The position numbers and the translations under genes were made by a program. A stretch of 64,000 nucleotides of DNA. Source: Schizonepeta tenuifolia (lineage: Eukaryota; Streptophyta; Magnoliopsida; Lamiales; Lamiaceae). The notes below the pieces were generated by a model. That model was given only the letters and a program-made list of their open reading frames with translations. It had not been told where the DNA came from and did not search any database. The stretch covers positions 55,095,544-55,159,543 of the forward strand of contig CM055960.1 in assembly GCA_029490685.1 (NCBI GenBank). The letters run 5' to 3'. This document shows, piece by piece, positions 33,891 to 44,519 of this stretch (position 1 is the first letter of the stretch; the number at the start of each line of letters is the position of its first letter).

Positions 33891-34901
33891 CACTCATATA
33901 ATTAACAAGGTTTGATACTACTATATAGGCAATGCATAAAAATAAACATTTTACCAAATTCCGAACTTATGACAAACATTTTAATTATAGCAAAGAAATA
34001 GTTACATTTTAATTTGTTGCAATGTCTGTCCGAATTCAATTTGAGAAAAAAAATTAACGATGATGCGTGCAATTCATAATGACATGGCGTTCAAAATGAC
34101 GTCGTTTTAATTAAAACGGCGTCGTTTTGATTAAGAATTAAAAAACAAACAAAAAAATATTACACATCATTTTAAAATTTCCACCTCATCTTCGCCTTCA
34201 CCTTTATCTCTCTCTCTTGCCCAACCCTTCCTCCTCTCCTCCGCCGCATACTGTAACACCATTAAAACCATAATCCTTAATTTCTTCAATCCTCCTCTCG
34301 AACTCCGATGGATCGACTTCGAAAATCGAAGAATCCTTTCTACACAACAATCCCAGTTTCCTCCAAGGCGAACCCATCCCCCAACGCATAAATCATATCA
34401 AAACGATCCCAATCAGAAATAAAGAACATATTTTTAGGGAAAATAATAGGTGCGGTTCCATTCTCATCGCAATTCAACCCAATGCTTTCCAATAAGAAAT
34501 CGAGTTCGTTGATAGGATGTAATGTAGTTCAAAAGGTGCTTAGGTCTACGGGGGACCTGAGCCCTTTACTTGATCGCGGCAATACTCAATTCGAGAGCTG
34601 ATACAACGATTGGAACTGATAATAAAGTATAAAAAGTATAGTTTAGCGTTTGAATACTGAGGTCTCATGTGAGGCCTCCAGAGAGCTCATCAGGACTCTC
34701 GTCAAAGGCCTACCTCGAGGTCTCTCCTTGAGGTCTTTTGCTGAGGTCCCTCGATGAGGTCTCTTGTTGAGGTCTCTCGTTGAAAGCACCAGTGGGTTTT
34801 ACGTCGTATACGGTTTGAAAAAGAGAAGGGGTAGGAAAGCCCCCATTACCACAAAGTAGGATGAAAAAAGTAAGGAGGACTTTGAGAGCAGAAAGGTGAA
34901 A

Positions 34902-35309
34902 TTAGTTAGGCCATAAGTTATGAAGATCACAGGTTTGGGTCACAAAATTGGGAAGAGGAAATCTTAAGCCTGCTTCTATTTGATTATACCAGAAAACTAC
35001 CGAGGGATAATCTAACAGATGAGGGCGGTCATATGGTTCAGGCATGCTAATATCAAAAAATTCATCAGAGTTCAACAGTGATCTTACTGATTCTAATTCT
35101 ACAAGAGTCAGAGAGGATTCACCTGCAATGGTGTTTGGAGCCATAGCAGGGAGGGCGGAAATCTTCGAGGAAGAAGAAGTTTCAGCGGGGGGTAGTGAGG
35201 AACTTGCTTTTTTGACCTCCTGACCGGATGAGGAAGAACCTTCGGTTAAATTTATAATCTTTTCAGGATTGGAAGAAGGCGTCGAACTTGAGAAATTTTT
35301 GAACGCCAC
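34902..35309 (-). pseudogene. Antisense ORF resembling a plant retrotransposon-associated domain
   Basis: 135 codons on the minus strand inside the LTR element. The N-terminal 70 residues are Ser-rich (SSSSGQEVKKASSSLPPAET). The C-terminus (PSVVFWYNQIEAGLRFPLPN) resembles the start of the domain called putative gypsy-type transposon protein (Transposase_28). It is truncated after about 45 residues of that domain. Tat-lineage Ty3/gypsy elements are known to carry extra antisense ORFs, which fits, but the assignment is tentative. Confidence 0.45.
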
Positions 35310-36069
35310 TCGCCGAGAGCGGTGAACAGAGTTGTTATATCACAAAAACACCCAGGTCTCCCAAAGACCTGAATCTCCTGCTTGATCACAATAATATCAG
35401 CCGGAGGGGGTAATTAGAACATTATGGACAGCTAACCACACTCCAATGATCAGGTGAGCTATCTGGAGAAGTTTCGGGATCAGGTCCTGGTGTCAGACAC
35501 CCCCCGAGGTCTCCCGTTGAGGTCTCGGGGTCAGGTTCCGGAATCAGATATCCTCTTTAGGTTTCCTATTGAGGTCTGAGGTCAAGACCTGAAGTAGGGG
35601 ACCCAATCAGGTCCCCCACCATTTAATGAATCTAACAGATACGGAACACTTTACCTTGACGAACTCAGACTTGTCGGATGGTACATCCTCACAACTACAA
35701 ATAATAGGAAGACACGTGTACAAGATGATAGCAGCAGATATCAAAAAAGCAACTTCATCCTCAAGTAATTTGAGGGGTATATATATCGAAAATATCCATA
35801 ATAAGAACGGACTCTACTCTCTCACTCTCTATTACATTCATCATTTCTCTCAAAAAGCAAATCCAGAACTCTAACTTATGCTTCGGAGGTGGTTCACCGA
35901 GAAACACCCCCGACCCTCCTTTTGTTTGCAGGAATCCCGCTGGAGTCTTCCTTTCCTGAAGAAACTCGAGCTGTGCAAGAAGGAAGAGAAGTGTGGTTTA
36001 GGTAGATATCTGCGTTCATTCATCCGTACACTTTGATTTATATGATGTATCTTTTTTGGTTATATTAAG

Positions 36070-36219
36070 AATGTTGTTTCCTTTTAACCTGAGTATGGGA
36101 AGAAGTGTTCGACTGAGAATCTTCATGTGAGGATGGATGGGGCTGAGTGTCAGATGTTTGAAACGCGGGTTGATCGGAGATGGTGTCTTCTTCGGAGTGA
36201 GAGGAAGATTGAGCCATGA
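36070..36219 (-). pseudogene. Short antisense Ser-rich ORF in the LTR element
   Basis: Reads MAQSSSHSEEDTISDQPAFQ on the minus strand and is polar and Ser/His-rich throughout (50 codons). It may be the first part of the ORF that continues at 35309, separated from it by the diverged LTR (35335-36066). No domain recognised. Confidence 0.3.
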
Positions 36220-37681
36220 GGAAATCACAGTAAAATTGGGGAAAATGCAAGAGTGAAGAAAGGTAAAAGTAAAAATTCCAATATAAGAGAGAGAGAGGCG
36301 GTTGAGTAAAAGTAGTGGGAAGTTGCAGAGTTTTTCCACTACCCGATAAAGTAATGATTAGGGCTGGTTCAAAAATTCAAAATAGGCAAGTCTCTGCCAA
36401 GGAAGATCTGGATTGCTAGAAAGGAAAACTCGTATCTGGACAGTTTGTTATGAGTTAGACTACTTTGTACTTCCAAAAGAAAGATCTTTCGAAATTCAAA
36501 GTAGGGGGAGTAGATAATGTAGTTCAAAAGGTGCTCAGGTCTACGGGGGACCTGAGCCCTTTACTTGATCGCGGCAATACTCAATTCGAGAGCTGATACA
36601 ACGATTGGAACTGATAATAAAGTATAAAAAGTATAGTTTAGCGTTTGAATACTGAGGTCTCATGTGTGGCCTCCAGAGAGCTCATCAGGACTCTCGTCAA
36701 AGGCCTACCTCGAGGTCTCTCCTTGAGGTCTTTTGCTGAGGTCCCTCATGAGGTCTCTTGTTGAGGTCTCTCGTTGAGGTCTCTTCTCTGCTGGTGCACC
36801 TGGCAAGCAAGGACGTTTTAATTAATGCACGCATAGTACCGTCAGAAGGTACATCTTGCATAGCCAATTGAACATAAACACGTGTAAACACCGGGATAGG
36901 AAATGCCATAACAAGACAACTTCACTCTCAAGAAAACACACGGGTATATATACACTAAAAAAGATCCAACACACATACAGACACAACTTGACTCATTTCT
37001 TGTTACATTCACCTCTATAAAATCAAGAAAACTGACTTAGGCTTCGGAGGTGGTTCGCCGAGAAACACTCACGGCCCTCTTTTTCTTGCAGAGTCTCATA
37101 GGATTGTCCTGGTGGAAACGTGATTCGTGCAACACAAGAAGACAAAGAGGTGCAGTTTAGCTGAATATTATTGCTTACTTATTTTTTCACTTTAATTTTA
37201 TATGATGTATTTTTTCTGGTTACATCAGGATGGTACCTGAGAAATCACTGAAACGCGCAAGAAAAATTCGAATGAGAAAAGGGGATTTTGGAAACGAGTT
37301 TGGAGAGAGAATAAGGCGGGTTGTGTGGAGGTAGTCGAGAAGCGCCTCCTGCGATTCTTGGATGGCTCTGGGCCTGTGTTTCCATGGAATTTAACCGAAG
37401 GGTTTAGGGCTGGTAACAGAGAAGAGAGATTCTGACGGTGGTGCAGTGGAGTACGACGATGGTGGTTAGGCGGAGTAGCATAATCTCTCATGGAAGGTGC
37501 GTGGTCGCAGAGGAAACGGTCGTCGAAAGAGAGGTGGAAGGTGCGGAGGGTGATGGCGTCGTCGCAATGAGAGAGAACGTGGGCGAAGCGGAGAGAGAAA
37601 AAGCTTGGGCGGAGAGAGAAAAAGCTTGGGCAGATTGATGGTTGTTTAGATGGGGGTGTATATGCGGCCGAGGAGAGAAGG

Positions 37682-37713
<32 letters not shown>

Positions 37714-38205
37714 ATATATATATGAGGTGAAAATTTTTAAATGATGGGAGTGTAATATTTTTTTTGGTTTTTTAATTCTTAATCAAAATGACGTTGTCTT
37801 AGTTAAAACGGCGTCGCTTTGAACGTCATGTTATTATGAATTGCACACGTCATCATCAATTTTTTTCCAAATTGAATTCAGACGGATATTGCAACAAATT
37901 AAAAGGTAGCTATTATTTTTGCTACAATTAAAAGGTTTGTCATAAGGCCGGAATTTGGTAAAAGATCGGGTATTTTTATGCAATTTTACCCTATTATATG
38001 TTGAAATTGAAAATGACGGTGGAAGTGTGAGGTAGATACTAGATAGTATATATTTACAACCCAAAATAAACTCCAATTGAATCAACAAGATGATGGAAGC
38101 TAGAGCGTTAAGTATATGGTCTTTTACATAGTAAGTGGAAAAAATATAGTAATTCCCAGGTATGTTGTACTTGTATAGAGAGAGCAGAGTAAGGAGCTGA
38201 ATTAG

Positions 38206-38376
38206 TTAATCCTCAGACTCAGAATCAGAGTAAGGAGGGCAAGAGCCATCATCCACATTGGCCAACGGATTGAAGGAAGGCGAGCTTGGATCCGTGCATC
38301 CAAGCACCAAATCAAGATTGCACCGGTCCCCCTGCAGCATGCAGCATCATCTCATTTTCATTTCCATTTTCATTTC

Positions 38377-38418
<42 letters not shown>

Positions 38419-40018
38419 CCTTCAATTGATAAGTTGGCAATCATGGCACAGCTTGTGACTACTACATTTGTATCTGGGAATATTGCTTCTTCGCATGCTC
38501 CTTCTTTACTCAACTCCTCCGCAAGGCCCTTTATATTTATACATGATTTAATCATATCAAAATCCGCAATTGACTAAATAAAATTAATCAACTTGTAGTA
38601 CACTCATTATTATTACCTCACTGAAAAACTCAGGTGGTTTATTCCTCCAAGCTTTGGGCACTTGAAACTGCAGTTTGTAGGGCCCATCCCACTCACTTCC
38701 ATTTGTAAATGAGAATATCAAACTCAGCGCTGCATATATGCAATACTACATAATTAGCCCAGCAACATCAATCAAATCTATATATAATGAAACAACAGAT
38801 TATACGATCAAACAAGCTCAGCTGATTAACTTGATCTGTCTAAGTTACTGACTGCTACCCACCGTGCTTTGGGATGCATATTTGGATGGTGTAGTAAGCA
38901 GGATCTGCTTTCCCTCTAAGTTTCTTGAGCATTGCTCTTGGCTCACCACCACACATGATTGGCTGATTGAAACCTCCTGCATAACCATAAACCTAGGCAT
39001 CAATATAATAAACACAACCACAGATTAAGTTAATCCAAACTAACTGCATCAGAAATTTAATCACACCATTAAAAGCAACTCCAAATTCTTCATTAGGAAC
39101 AAGATTTTTTGCAGCTGGATTGTAGAACAGCTTTAGTCTCTCTCCCTGCACCCAAATGCACATACCAACATCAAATGGAATATAAACAAGCAAAGTTATT
39201 TTAACGATACATCAGTTTTGATCGAACTGAGGGCACGTTTACGTACTGCAGTAGGAGGCAGACCGTTCATAGTTTTCCAGTAGACTGGAGCTCTTCCAAG
39301 ATCGAATTCAGCCCACGAAGGAAGCACATATCTGGATAACACAAGGCAATTAATCAGACGACGAGCACTCCTTTCACTAAACAAATGAAATACAAAACTT
39401 ACTCTTTAACTTCCTCGGCAGGAGCTGCTACAACACCAGCAGCAGCAGCAGCAGCAATGACTAATTTCCCACTCATCTTACTCCATTCTCTCTTGACTGG
39501 ATCATTGATTCGCACAGGAGAACCGAAAAATCGAACACCTGCAGTTCAACACAAGGATAGAGATGAAGTTTTTGCAAGAACTCAATCCCTATTTATTCAA
39601 CAATCACTGCATTTTCTCAAGCTTAGAGATATCTCTTGATCCATTTCACACCACAGAGTATTATTCCTGACTGAAAAGGGATTGATTTTCTATTCTTAAT
39701 AAGAATATCATGATTAATTAATTAAAGCAAGCCATATAAGAAAGTGATAAATATGAGTAGTACTAAATTGGTTCTCAAACATCTACAAAAACAAACATAA
39801 AGTCTCAATCAATTGAAGATTACCAAACACTCATATTAAGGGGAAAAGAGAACATAGCTAGCTTAATTCTCTTTATTTCTTGAAGCAAAAGACTATAAAA
39901 ATCAGAAGCAAAGAGCTTGTATACCATGTGAAGTAGAAGCAACTCCAGTAGAAGTAGATGCAATTTGCTTAGAAGAATTAAAGAGTGATGCACTTGTAGC
40001 TGGTGTTGTTGCAGCCAT
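38206..40018 (-). CDS. PIFI: Post-illumination chlorophyll fluorescence increase protein, 8 exons
   Basis: Exons from 5' to 3' on the minus strand are 40018-39925, 39538-39403, 39331-39247, 39145-39067, 38976-38863, 38729-38617, 38528-38418 and 38331-38206, all GT-AG and frame-consistent, giving 285 residues. The first ~40 residues are Ser/Thr/Ala-rich, as in a chloroplast transit peptide. The mature region matches Arabidopsis PIFI (YVLPSWAEFDLGRAPVYWKT, NQPIMCGGEPRAMLKKLRGK, TIQICIPKHALSLIFSFTNG, GACEEAIFPDTNVVVT) and ends with FNPLANVDDGSC before an acidic tail. PIFI is a nuclear-encoded plastid protein needed for NDH-linked chlororespiratory reduction of plastoquinone; its biochemical activity is not settled. 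The gene appears intact. The intron at 38332-38417 carries a (GA)n run. Confidence 0.92.
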
Positions 40019-40389
40019 TGTTGCAAAGCTAAAGATAATAGGTTCACATAAACAAGGATAGCATAATCTCAGAATATAAAGGCAACCACTCATAAACAAA
40101 ATATCTCATAAACAAGTAAATGACAAAAATAGGAGTGAATGAAAATAAAAGTCAAAAATAACAAAAGAAAAAAAAATCTGGACCTCACTATTTAAAATCT
40201 CTAGTTTAAATACCCTACCAGGCTCCCCCACCGCCTTCATCACCTTCTCTGCCACGTCGATTTTTTTCCTTTCTCCGTCCATTAAAATTCGATAATATCA
40301 ATTCCACACACATCAAAAGTTGAAGATTTTCACAATCTCACAAATTTATATAAAGCCTACCCACACAACCCAAAATCAAGCCAACAAAA
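40019..40389. promoter_or_regulatory. Divergent PIFI/FAD5 intergenic promoter region
   Basis: Only 371 bases separate the two start codons. TTATATAAA at 40346-40354 is a good TATA box for FAD5, about 36 bases before its ATG, so the leader would be very short. I see no equally clear TATA for PIFI. The 5' untranslated parts of both genes must fit in this space, so regulatory elements are probably shared. Confidence 0.55.
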
Positions 40390-40931
40390 ATGGCTCTGTT
40401 AATGCCACCACCGTCCAAGGCAAAGCCCTTCAACCTTCCATCTCTTCACAGTTTCGATCCCTTAAAAATCACACAGAAACATCAAAATTCAATACATTTT
40501 GCAAGATCACCGCACAATTCCCTCAAAAACGGCTTCTTTTCCCAAAGAAAAGCTGCGAAGATCAAAAGGGTGGGGCGAATTGTGTGCGGAGCATCAATCC
40601 CAGTATCCGGGGATGGGAAAGATTCAAACTTTGGCAGAATTCTGCTGTCGGATGTGGTGGTGAAGAGGAGGAGCAGTGTGTTTAGCAGCAGAAAGTGGAA
40701 TTCTTTAGATATTGGGATTGTTGTTGTGGTTGTGGCCATGCATTTGTTGTGTGTTTTAGCTCCTTTCACATTCAGTTGGGGTGCCTTTTCCGTTGCTGTT
40801 GGATTGTACGTCGTCACTGGCCTTCTTGGAATCACTCTCTCTTTCCATAGAAATCTTTCCCACAGAAGCTTCAAACTTCCCAAATGGCTTGAGTATTTCT
40901 TTGCTTACTGTGGCTCTCTAGCCCTTCAGGT

Positions 40932-40973
<42 letters not shown>

Positions 40974-42518
40974 TATTGTAATGTTTAGGGTTGGATTTGA
41001 TTATTACAGGGGAATCCAATTGATTGGGTGAGCACACATAGATACCACCATCAGTTTTGTGATTCAGAGAGAGATCCACACAGTCCAATTGAGGGATTTT
41101 GGTTTAGTCATATGAGTTGGCTATTTGACACCCAAAATGTTGAGAAAAGGGTGAGAATTGAATTGAACAAGATTAGATCATTCTTTTACTTAATTTTCTT
41201 GAATAAAAGTTACTATGATTTTATTTTCAGTGTGGGGAGGCAAACAATGTTGGAGATTTAGAGAAGCAGGGGTTTTATAAGTTTATGCAAAAGAGTTATA
41301 TTATTCATCCAGTAGCACTTGGAGCTCTGCTGTATGCAATGGGTGGATTTCCCTACATCATTTGGGGAATGGTAAGTTACATTTATTCATTCATCGCTTA
41401 AGCTTAATTCTACAACAATTAACCACCTACCAATACAAGTATGAGGTTAATTGCGTGCGCCACCAACCCATAAATTGAGCGTAATTAATGAGTTAGTGTC
41501 TAAACTAATCGTGTTAGGGTCCGTATTATTGACGTTTTTGTATAACATGACAGTATTATTTTACATATTATTATTACTATTAATTTATTTTTAGTTAGAG
41601 TTTGAATTGACCGTGTGTTCTTGTATTAACGAAACAAAAATTGTATCATATTTGTGTTCATATTGTATCCATATCTGTATAAATCGTGTTCGTGCTCAAC
41701 ATATCTTTAACGGATTGTGTTCGTGTTTGCACCGGCTCGAGATTGTAATAAGATCGAGTATATGGTTTGGTGGACCATCACACTAACATGGGGTTTGGAC
41801 TTTAGGACAAGTTGTATGTAACCAGTTGTGTGCTTGTTTGGACCATTTTATCCCAGACAACTAGTTTGAACAGTTGGAAGTAGCCTTATATATATATGTG
41901 TGTGTGCGTGTGAAACTGAAATTGAACCATCACTGTCACAATCCTAATCTCAAATGGAGTCTTGTGGGTATTTGTGGAATGTGATATCTCATCAAAATAC
42001 AATAGTACAGTATGAAAATGTCGAAAAAGGACATATTCTCACCTTATTTCTAATTCATGCACTTCTAAAGAAAGCTTATATATAATTATGTAATAAATGG
42101 TGCAGGGTGTGAGGACTGTGTGGGTGTACCATATCACTTGGCTGGTGAATTCAGCTTGCCATGTTTGGGGTAAGCAAGCATGGAACACCGGCGACCTATC
42201 ACGGAATAACTGGTATTCTTTACGTCTTTTATTGTATCAATGCATGTCATGTATATAACGATTCATCATACGCAAAGTTCAGAGATGTCTAATTCGGAGG
42301 AAAAAATCGAGTTTTTCAGGTGGGTGGCAGTGCTTGCATTTGGAGAGGGGTGGCATAACAATCACCATGCATTTGAATATTCAGCAAGGCATGGGCTAGA
42401 ATGGTGGCAAATTGATATGACTTGGTATACAATTAGGGTTCTTCAAAAAATTGGATTGGCCTCTGATGTTAAGCTGCCTACACCTGCCCAGAAGCAGAAG
42501 ATGGCATTTGTTAAATGA
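40390..42518 (+). CDS. FAD5: Plastid palmitoyl-MGDG delta-7 desaturase, 5 exons
   Basis: Exons 40390-40929, 41010-41150, 41231-41371, 42106-42212 and 42320-42518 join in frame with GT-AG borders to 375 residues. The first ~75 residues are Ser/Lys-rich, consistent with a chloroplast transit peptide. The acyl-lipid desaturase core follows, with all three His boxes: HRNLSH (153-158), HRYHH (190-194) and HNNHH (322-326), which ligate the di-iron centre. Hydrophobic stretches near residues 110-150 and 245-275 fit membrane segments. The match is to the ADS family, in particular Arabidopsis FAD5/ADS3, which makes 16:1 on monogalactosyldiacylglycerol in plastids. A cytosolic/ER ADS paralogue is less likely given the N-terminal extension and the position next to PIFI. 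Intron 1 has a (CT)n run, and intron 3 contains a dispersed repeat copy. The gene appears intact. Confidence 0.92.
41455..42050 (+). repeat. Dispersed repeat, copy 2, in FAD5 intron 3
   Basis: Aligns collinearly and in the same orientation with 15690-16075 plus 16915-17080 (landmarks AATTAATGAGTTAG, TTTACATATTATTATTA, AACATATCTTTAACGG, ATCTCATCAAAATACAATAG). It lacks the ~0.8-kb segment present in copy 1. It lies well inside the intron and leaves both splice sites intact. Confidence 0.65.
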
Positions 42519-43061
42519 AGGATTTTAATTACTCTCATTATTAACTTATTATCCAGGGCCTCACTTTCTATGATTGTACTAAAATTTTCAAAAGCTATAA
42601 ATTTCTTGATATAAAAGTGTCATAGTTTGGTAGCTGTGTGGCTGACTTAAATTTTGATGTGGGAAAGTCAGAAAATAGAGTTTTTTTTTTTTTTTTAAAT
42701 GATATTTAGAAAGAGTTACAAACCAAGATAATGAAGAATTAGGATTCATAAAATGGAAAACAGGGATTATACAAATTTATACAATTTTAAAAACTATTCA
42801 GCTCTACATAGAAATAAAGTTAAAGTTCAATAAATCAGTGAGTCTGTGACAAAAATATCAGCAATGTTATCAAATAGAGTGGAAGACCCAATTTTATGGA
42901 CCTCACTTAAAGCCCATTTAAATTGTTTTATTGGACTTGAAATCTAGTTTGGTCGAGTACGATTTAAATTTTCATTTACAAACATTTCTTTTTTCATTAT
43001 TTTATAATATAATCCCTCCGTCACACTCAAAATATCTATATGGTGTTGTGATAGAGATTAA
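42519..43061. other. FAD5 3' region and intergenic DNA
   Basis: Probably includes the FAD5 3' UTR. A T-run at about 42681 and a single Stowaway-like terminus (CCCTCCGTCACACTC near 43014) without partner are visible. The last three bases TAA (43059-43061) are the target duplication of the next element. Confidence 0.5.
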
Positions 43062-43079
43062 GAGTATGTACTATGGGAG

Positions 43080-44519
43080 ATGAAGAGAGGAGTCGAAAGC
43101 CTGCGTCGATGCCCCTCGACCCAGCCTCCGCTCGATGCAGGTGGAGTCAAAGCCATAGTGGAGCTTAGACGCAGGGCTGGGTCGAGCGAGAGGTCGAGGG
43201 CTGTGTCGATTTTTAGACACAGCCTTCGACTCAGTGATGACGTAATATGGGGACACGTGGCGGGGTTCTCACAGTCGGCGGGGTTCTCACAGCCGCAAGG
43301 GTTCTTCCAATTCCCTCTGGCAACTGGGTTCTCACAATTCTCACAGCCGCCGGCGTTCTCCCAATTCCCCCCGTCGGCTGGGTTCTCGCAGTCGCCGGCG
43401 TAGTCCCAATTCCCGCCATCATACGGCTACTCACATCCGCAGGGGTTCTCTCAATTCCCCCCGACATCCAGGTTCTCACAGTTCTCGCAGCCGCCATCGG
43501 ATACTGCTCGATTCAAACGTTTCTCTCTCAACGACGACAACGACGATGTCGAGGTGGAGAAAGAGGCGTACGGAGGTTCCAAACAAGAGGAATCGGACGA
43601 ACGCGAGCCAACACCATCGCCCCCGCCCCACCGCAAGAGGAAAGCTCCCGCCTCCTCAAGCACGGCCAATTCTCCGGTCAAGGGGAAGGAAAAGGCACGC
43701 CGCAAGGGGAAAGCTCCCGCGACCTCCACCGGCGAGCAGAACCGGCCATTGCGAGGTCCTAACTACACAGTCGATGAAATAGAATTCCTCGCACGGTGCT
43801 ATATTGATTACGGGATGGACGCGGTCACCAGCAACTACCAAACCTCAAACGCGTTCTGGGAAAAAATAATGAACCGCTTCAACGAGCTCATAGCTCCCGC
43901 CTACCTAAGAGAAAAGGATGCGATGAGGAACGCATGGGCCCACGCCAAGAAACAGATTCAGAATTTCGCCGGCATATACATCCAAGAAGAGAACAACCTC
44001 GGAAGCGGGCAAAACAACCTCGATCTATACACAAGGGTCCAAGATCTGTACGCCGCCAAGCATCGGAAAGAGTTCCCGTATAGGACTGCGTGGGAGCTCT
44101 TGAGGAATATCCCAAGTTTCACCAACCCAAAGCGGCCGACAGCTCCAAAGCGGTCCAAGATAAATGAAGTCGGCGAGTATACTTCGTCTGCTAGCGGCAC
44201 CGCATCCACCACATCCGCGAGCGATGCAAACACGCTGGAGATTCGCCCCGCAGGAGTGAAAGCTGTGAAGAAGGGGAGGAAGGGCAAAACGGCGCTAAGG
44301 GAGCAGGCGGCAAGAGAGTTGCAAACACTCAACGAGAACTTCGCAACAGACTCCCGTTTAGCGAGGGAGCAGTGGGCGTACGGTGTCTATATTACAGACA
44401 CGTCGAAGTATACTCCAGAGAAAAATAAGGCGCACGAAAATGTCCGCCGCGCTCTTGCAAAAGAATTTAAGTGTCACAGCCCCAAATCCCGAGGGATGGC
44501 AAAGCCGGGATGCGACTAG
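43080..44519 (+). pseudogene. Harbinger-type Myb/SANT-like DNA-binding ORF, disrupted
   Basis: An ATG at 43080 opens a frame that from about 43256 encodes GFSQ/QFPP repeats, stops at TAG 43401-43403, and continues in the same frame with the same repeats and then NDDNDDVEVEKEAYGG. The conserved part (about 43755-44120) has the trihelix/Myb-like pattern EIEFLARCYIDYGMDAVTSN, FWEKIMNRFNELI and FPYRTAWELLRNIP, followed by a low-complexity linker and a C-terminal helical part (ALREQAARELQTLNENFATD). Relatives are annotated as NAM-associated C-terminal or glutathione S-transferase T3-like proteins and are the second gene of PIF/Harbinger elements. The solo LTR enters at 44472; the last in-frame codons before a stop lie beyond it, at 49854-49866. 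Confidence 0.75.

Larger units (their letters stand above)
34520..37227 (+). mobile_element. Nested non-autonomous LTR element with TA...CA termini
   Basis: 34520-34787 and 36515-36782 are near-identical, starting TAATGTAGTTCAAAAGGTGC. The second continues to TTACATCA at 37227 (713 bp), while the first is cut short. The duplication GGATG flanks the whole (34515-34519 and 37228-37232). A polypurine tract AAAGTAGGGGGAG precedes the second LTR. Between them, 35335-36066 has the same order of landmarks as the 713-bp LTR (CTTCGGAGGTGGTTC, CGAGAAACAC, TATATGATGTAT) but is strongly diverged. No primer-binding site is recognised and no pol is present. Confidence 0.7.
33927..37992. mobile_element. Long-TIR MULE carrying captured sequence (Pack-MULE-like)
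   Basis: The first ~265 bp (33927-34192) and the last ~270 bp (37722-37992) are inverted copies at roughly 80% by eye. Shared landmarks, read inward, include GCATAAAAATA, TTTTACCAAATTCCG, TTATGACAAAC, TTTTAATTTGTTGCAAT, GAATTCAATTTG, TGCAATTCATAAT and TTTTGATTAAGAATTAAAAA. Long TIRs of this kind are typical of Mutator-like elements. The interior carries GC-richer gene-like sequence (34200-34500 and 37230-37640) split by an LTR element. It has no transposase. On the minus strand 34389-34204 reads EVDPSEFERRIEEIKDYGF, faintly like a plant mTERF repeat but not assignable. Confidence 0.7.

Noticed and set aside
43247..43762. 171-codon + frame overlapping the Myb-like ORF
   Set aside because: It is an out-of-frame shadow over the repeated GGGTTCTCACAG stretch. 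The conserved domain lies in the other frame.
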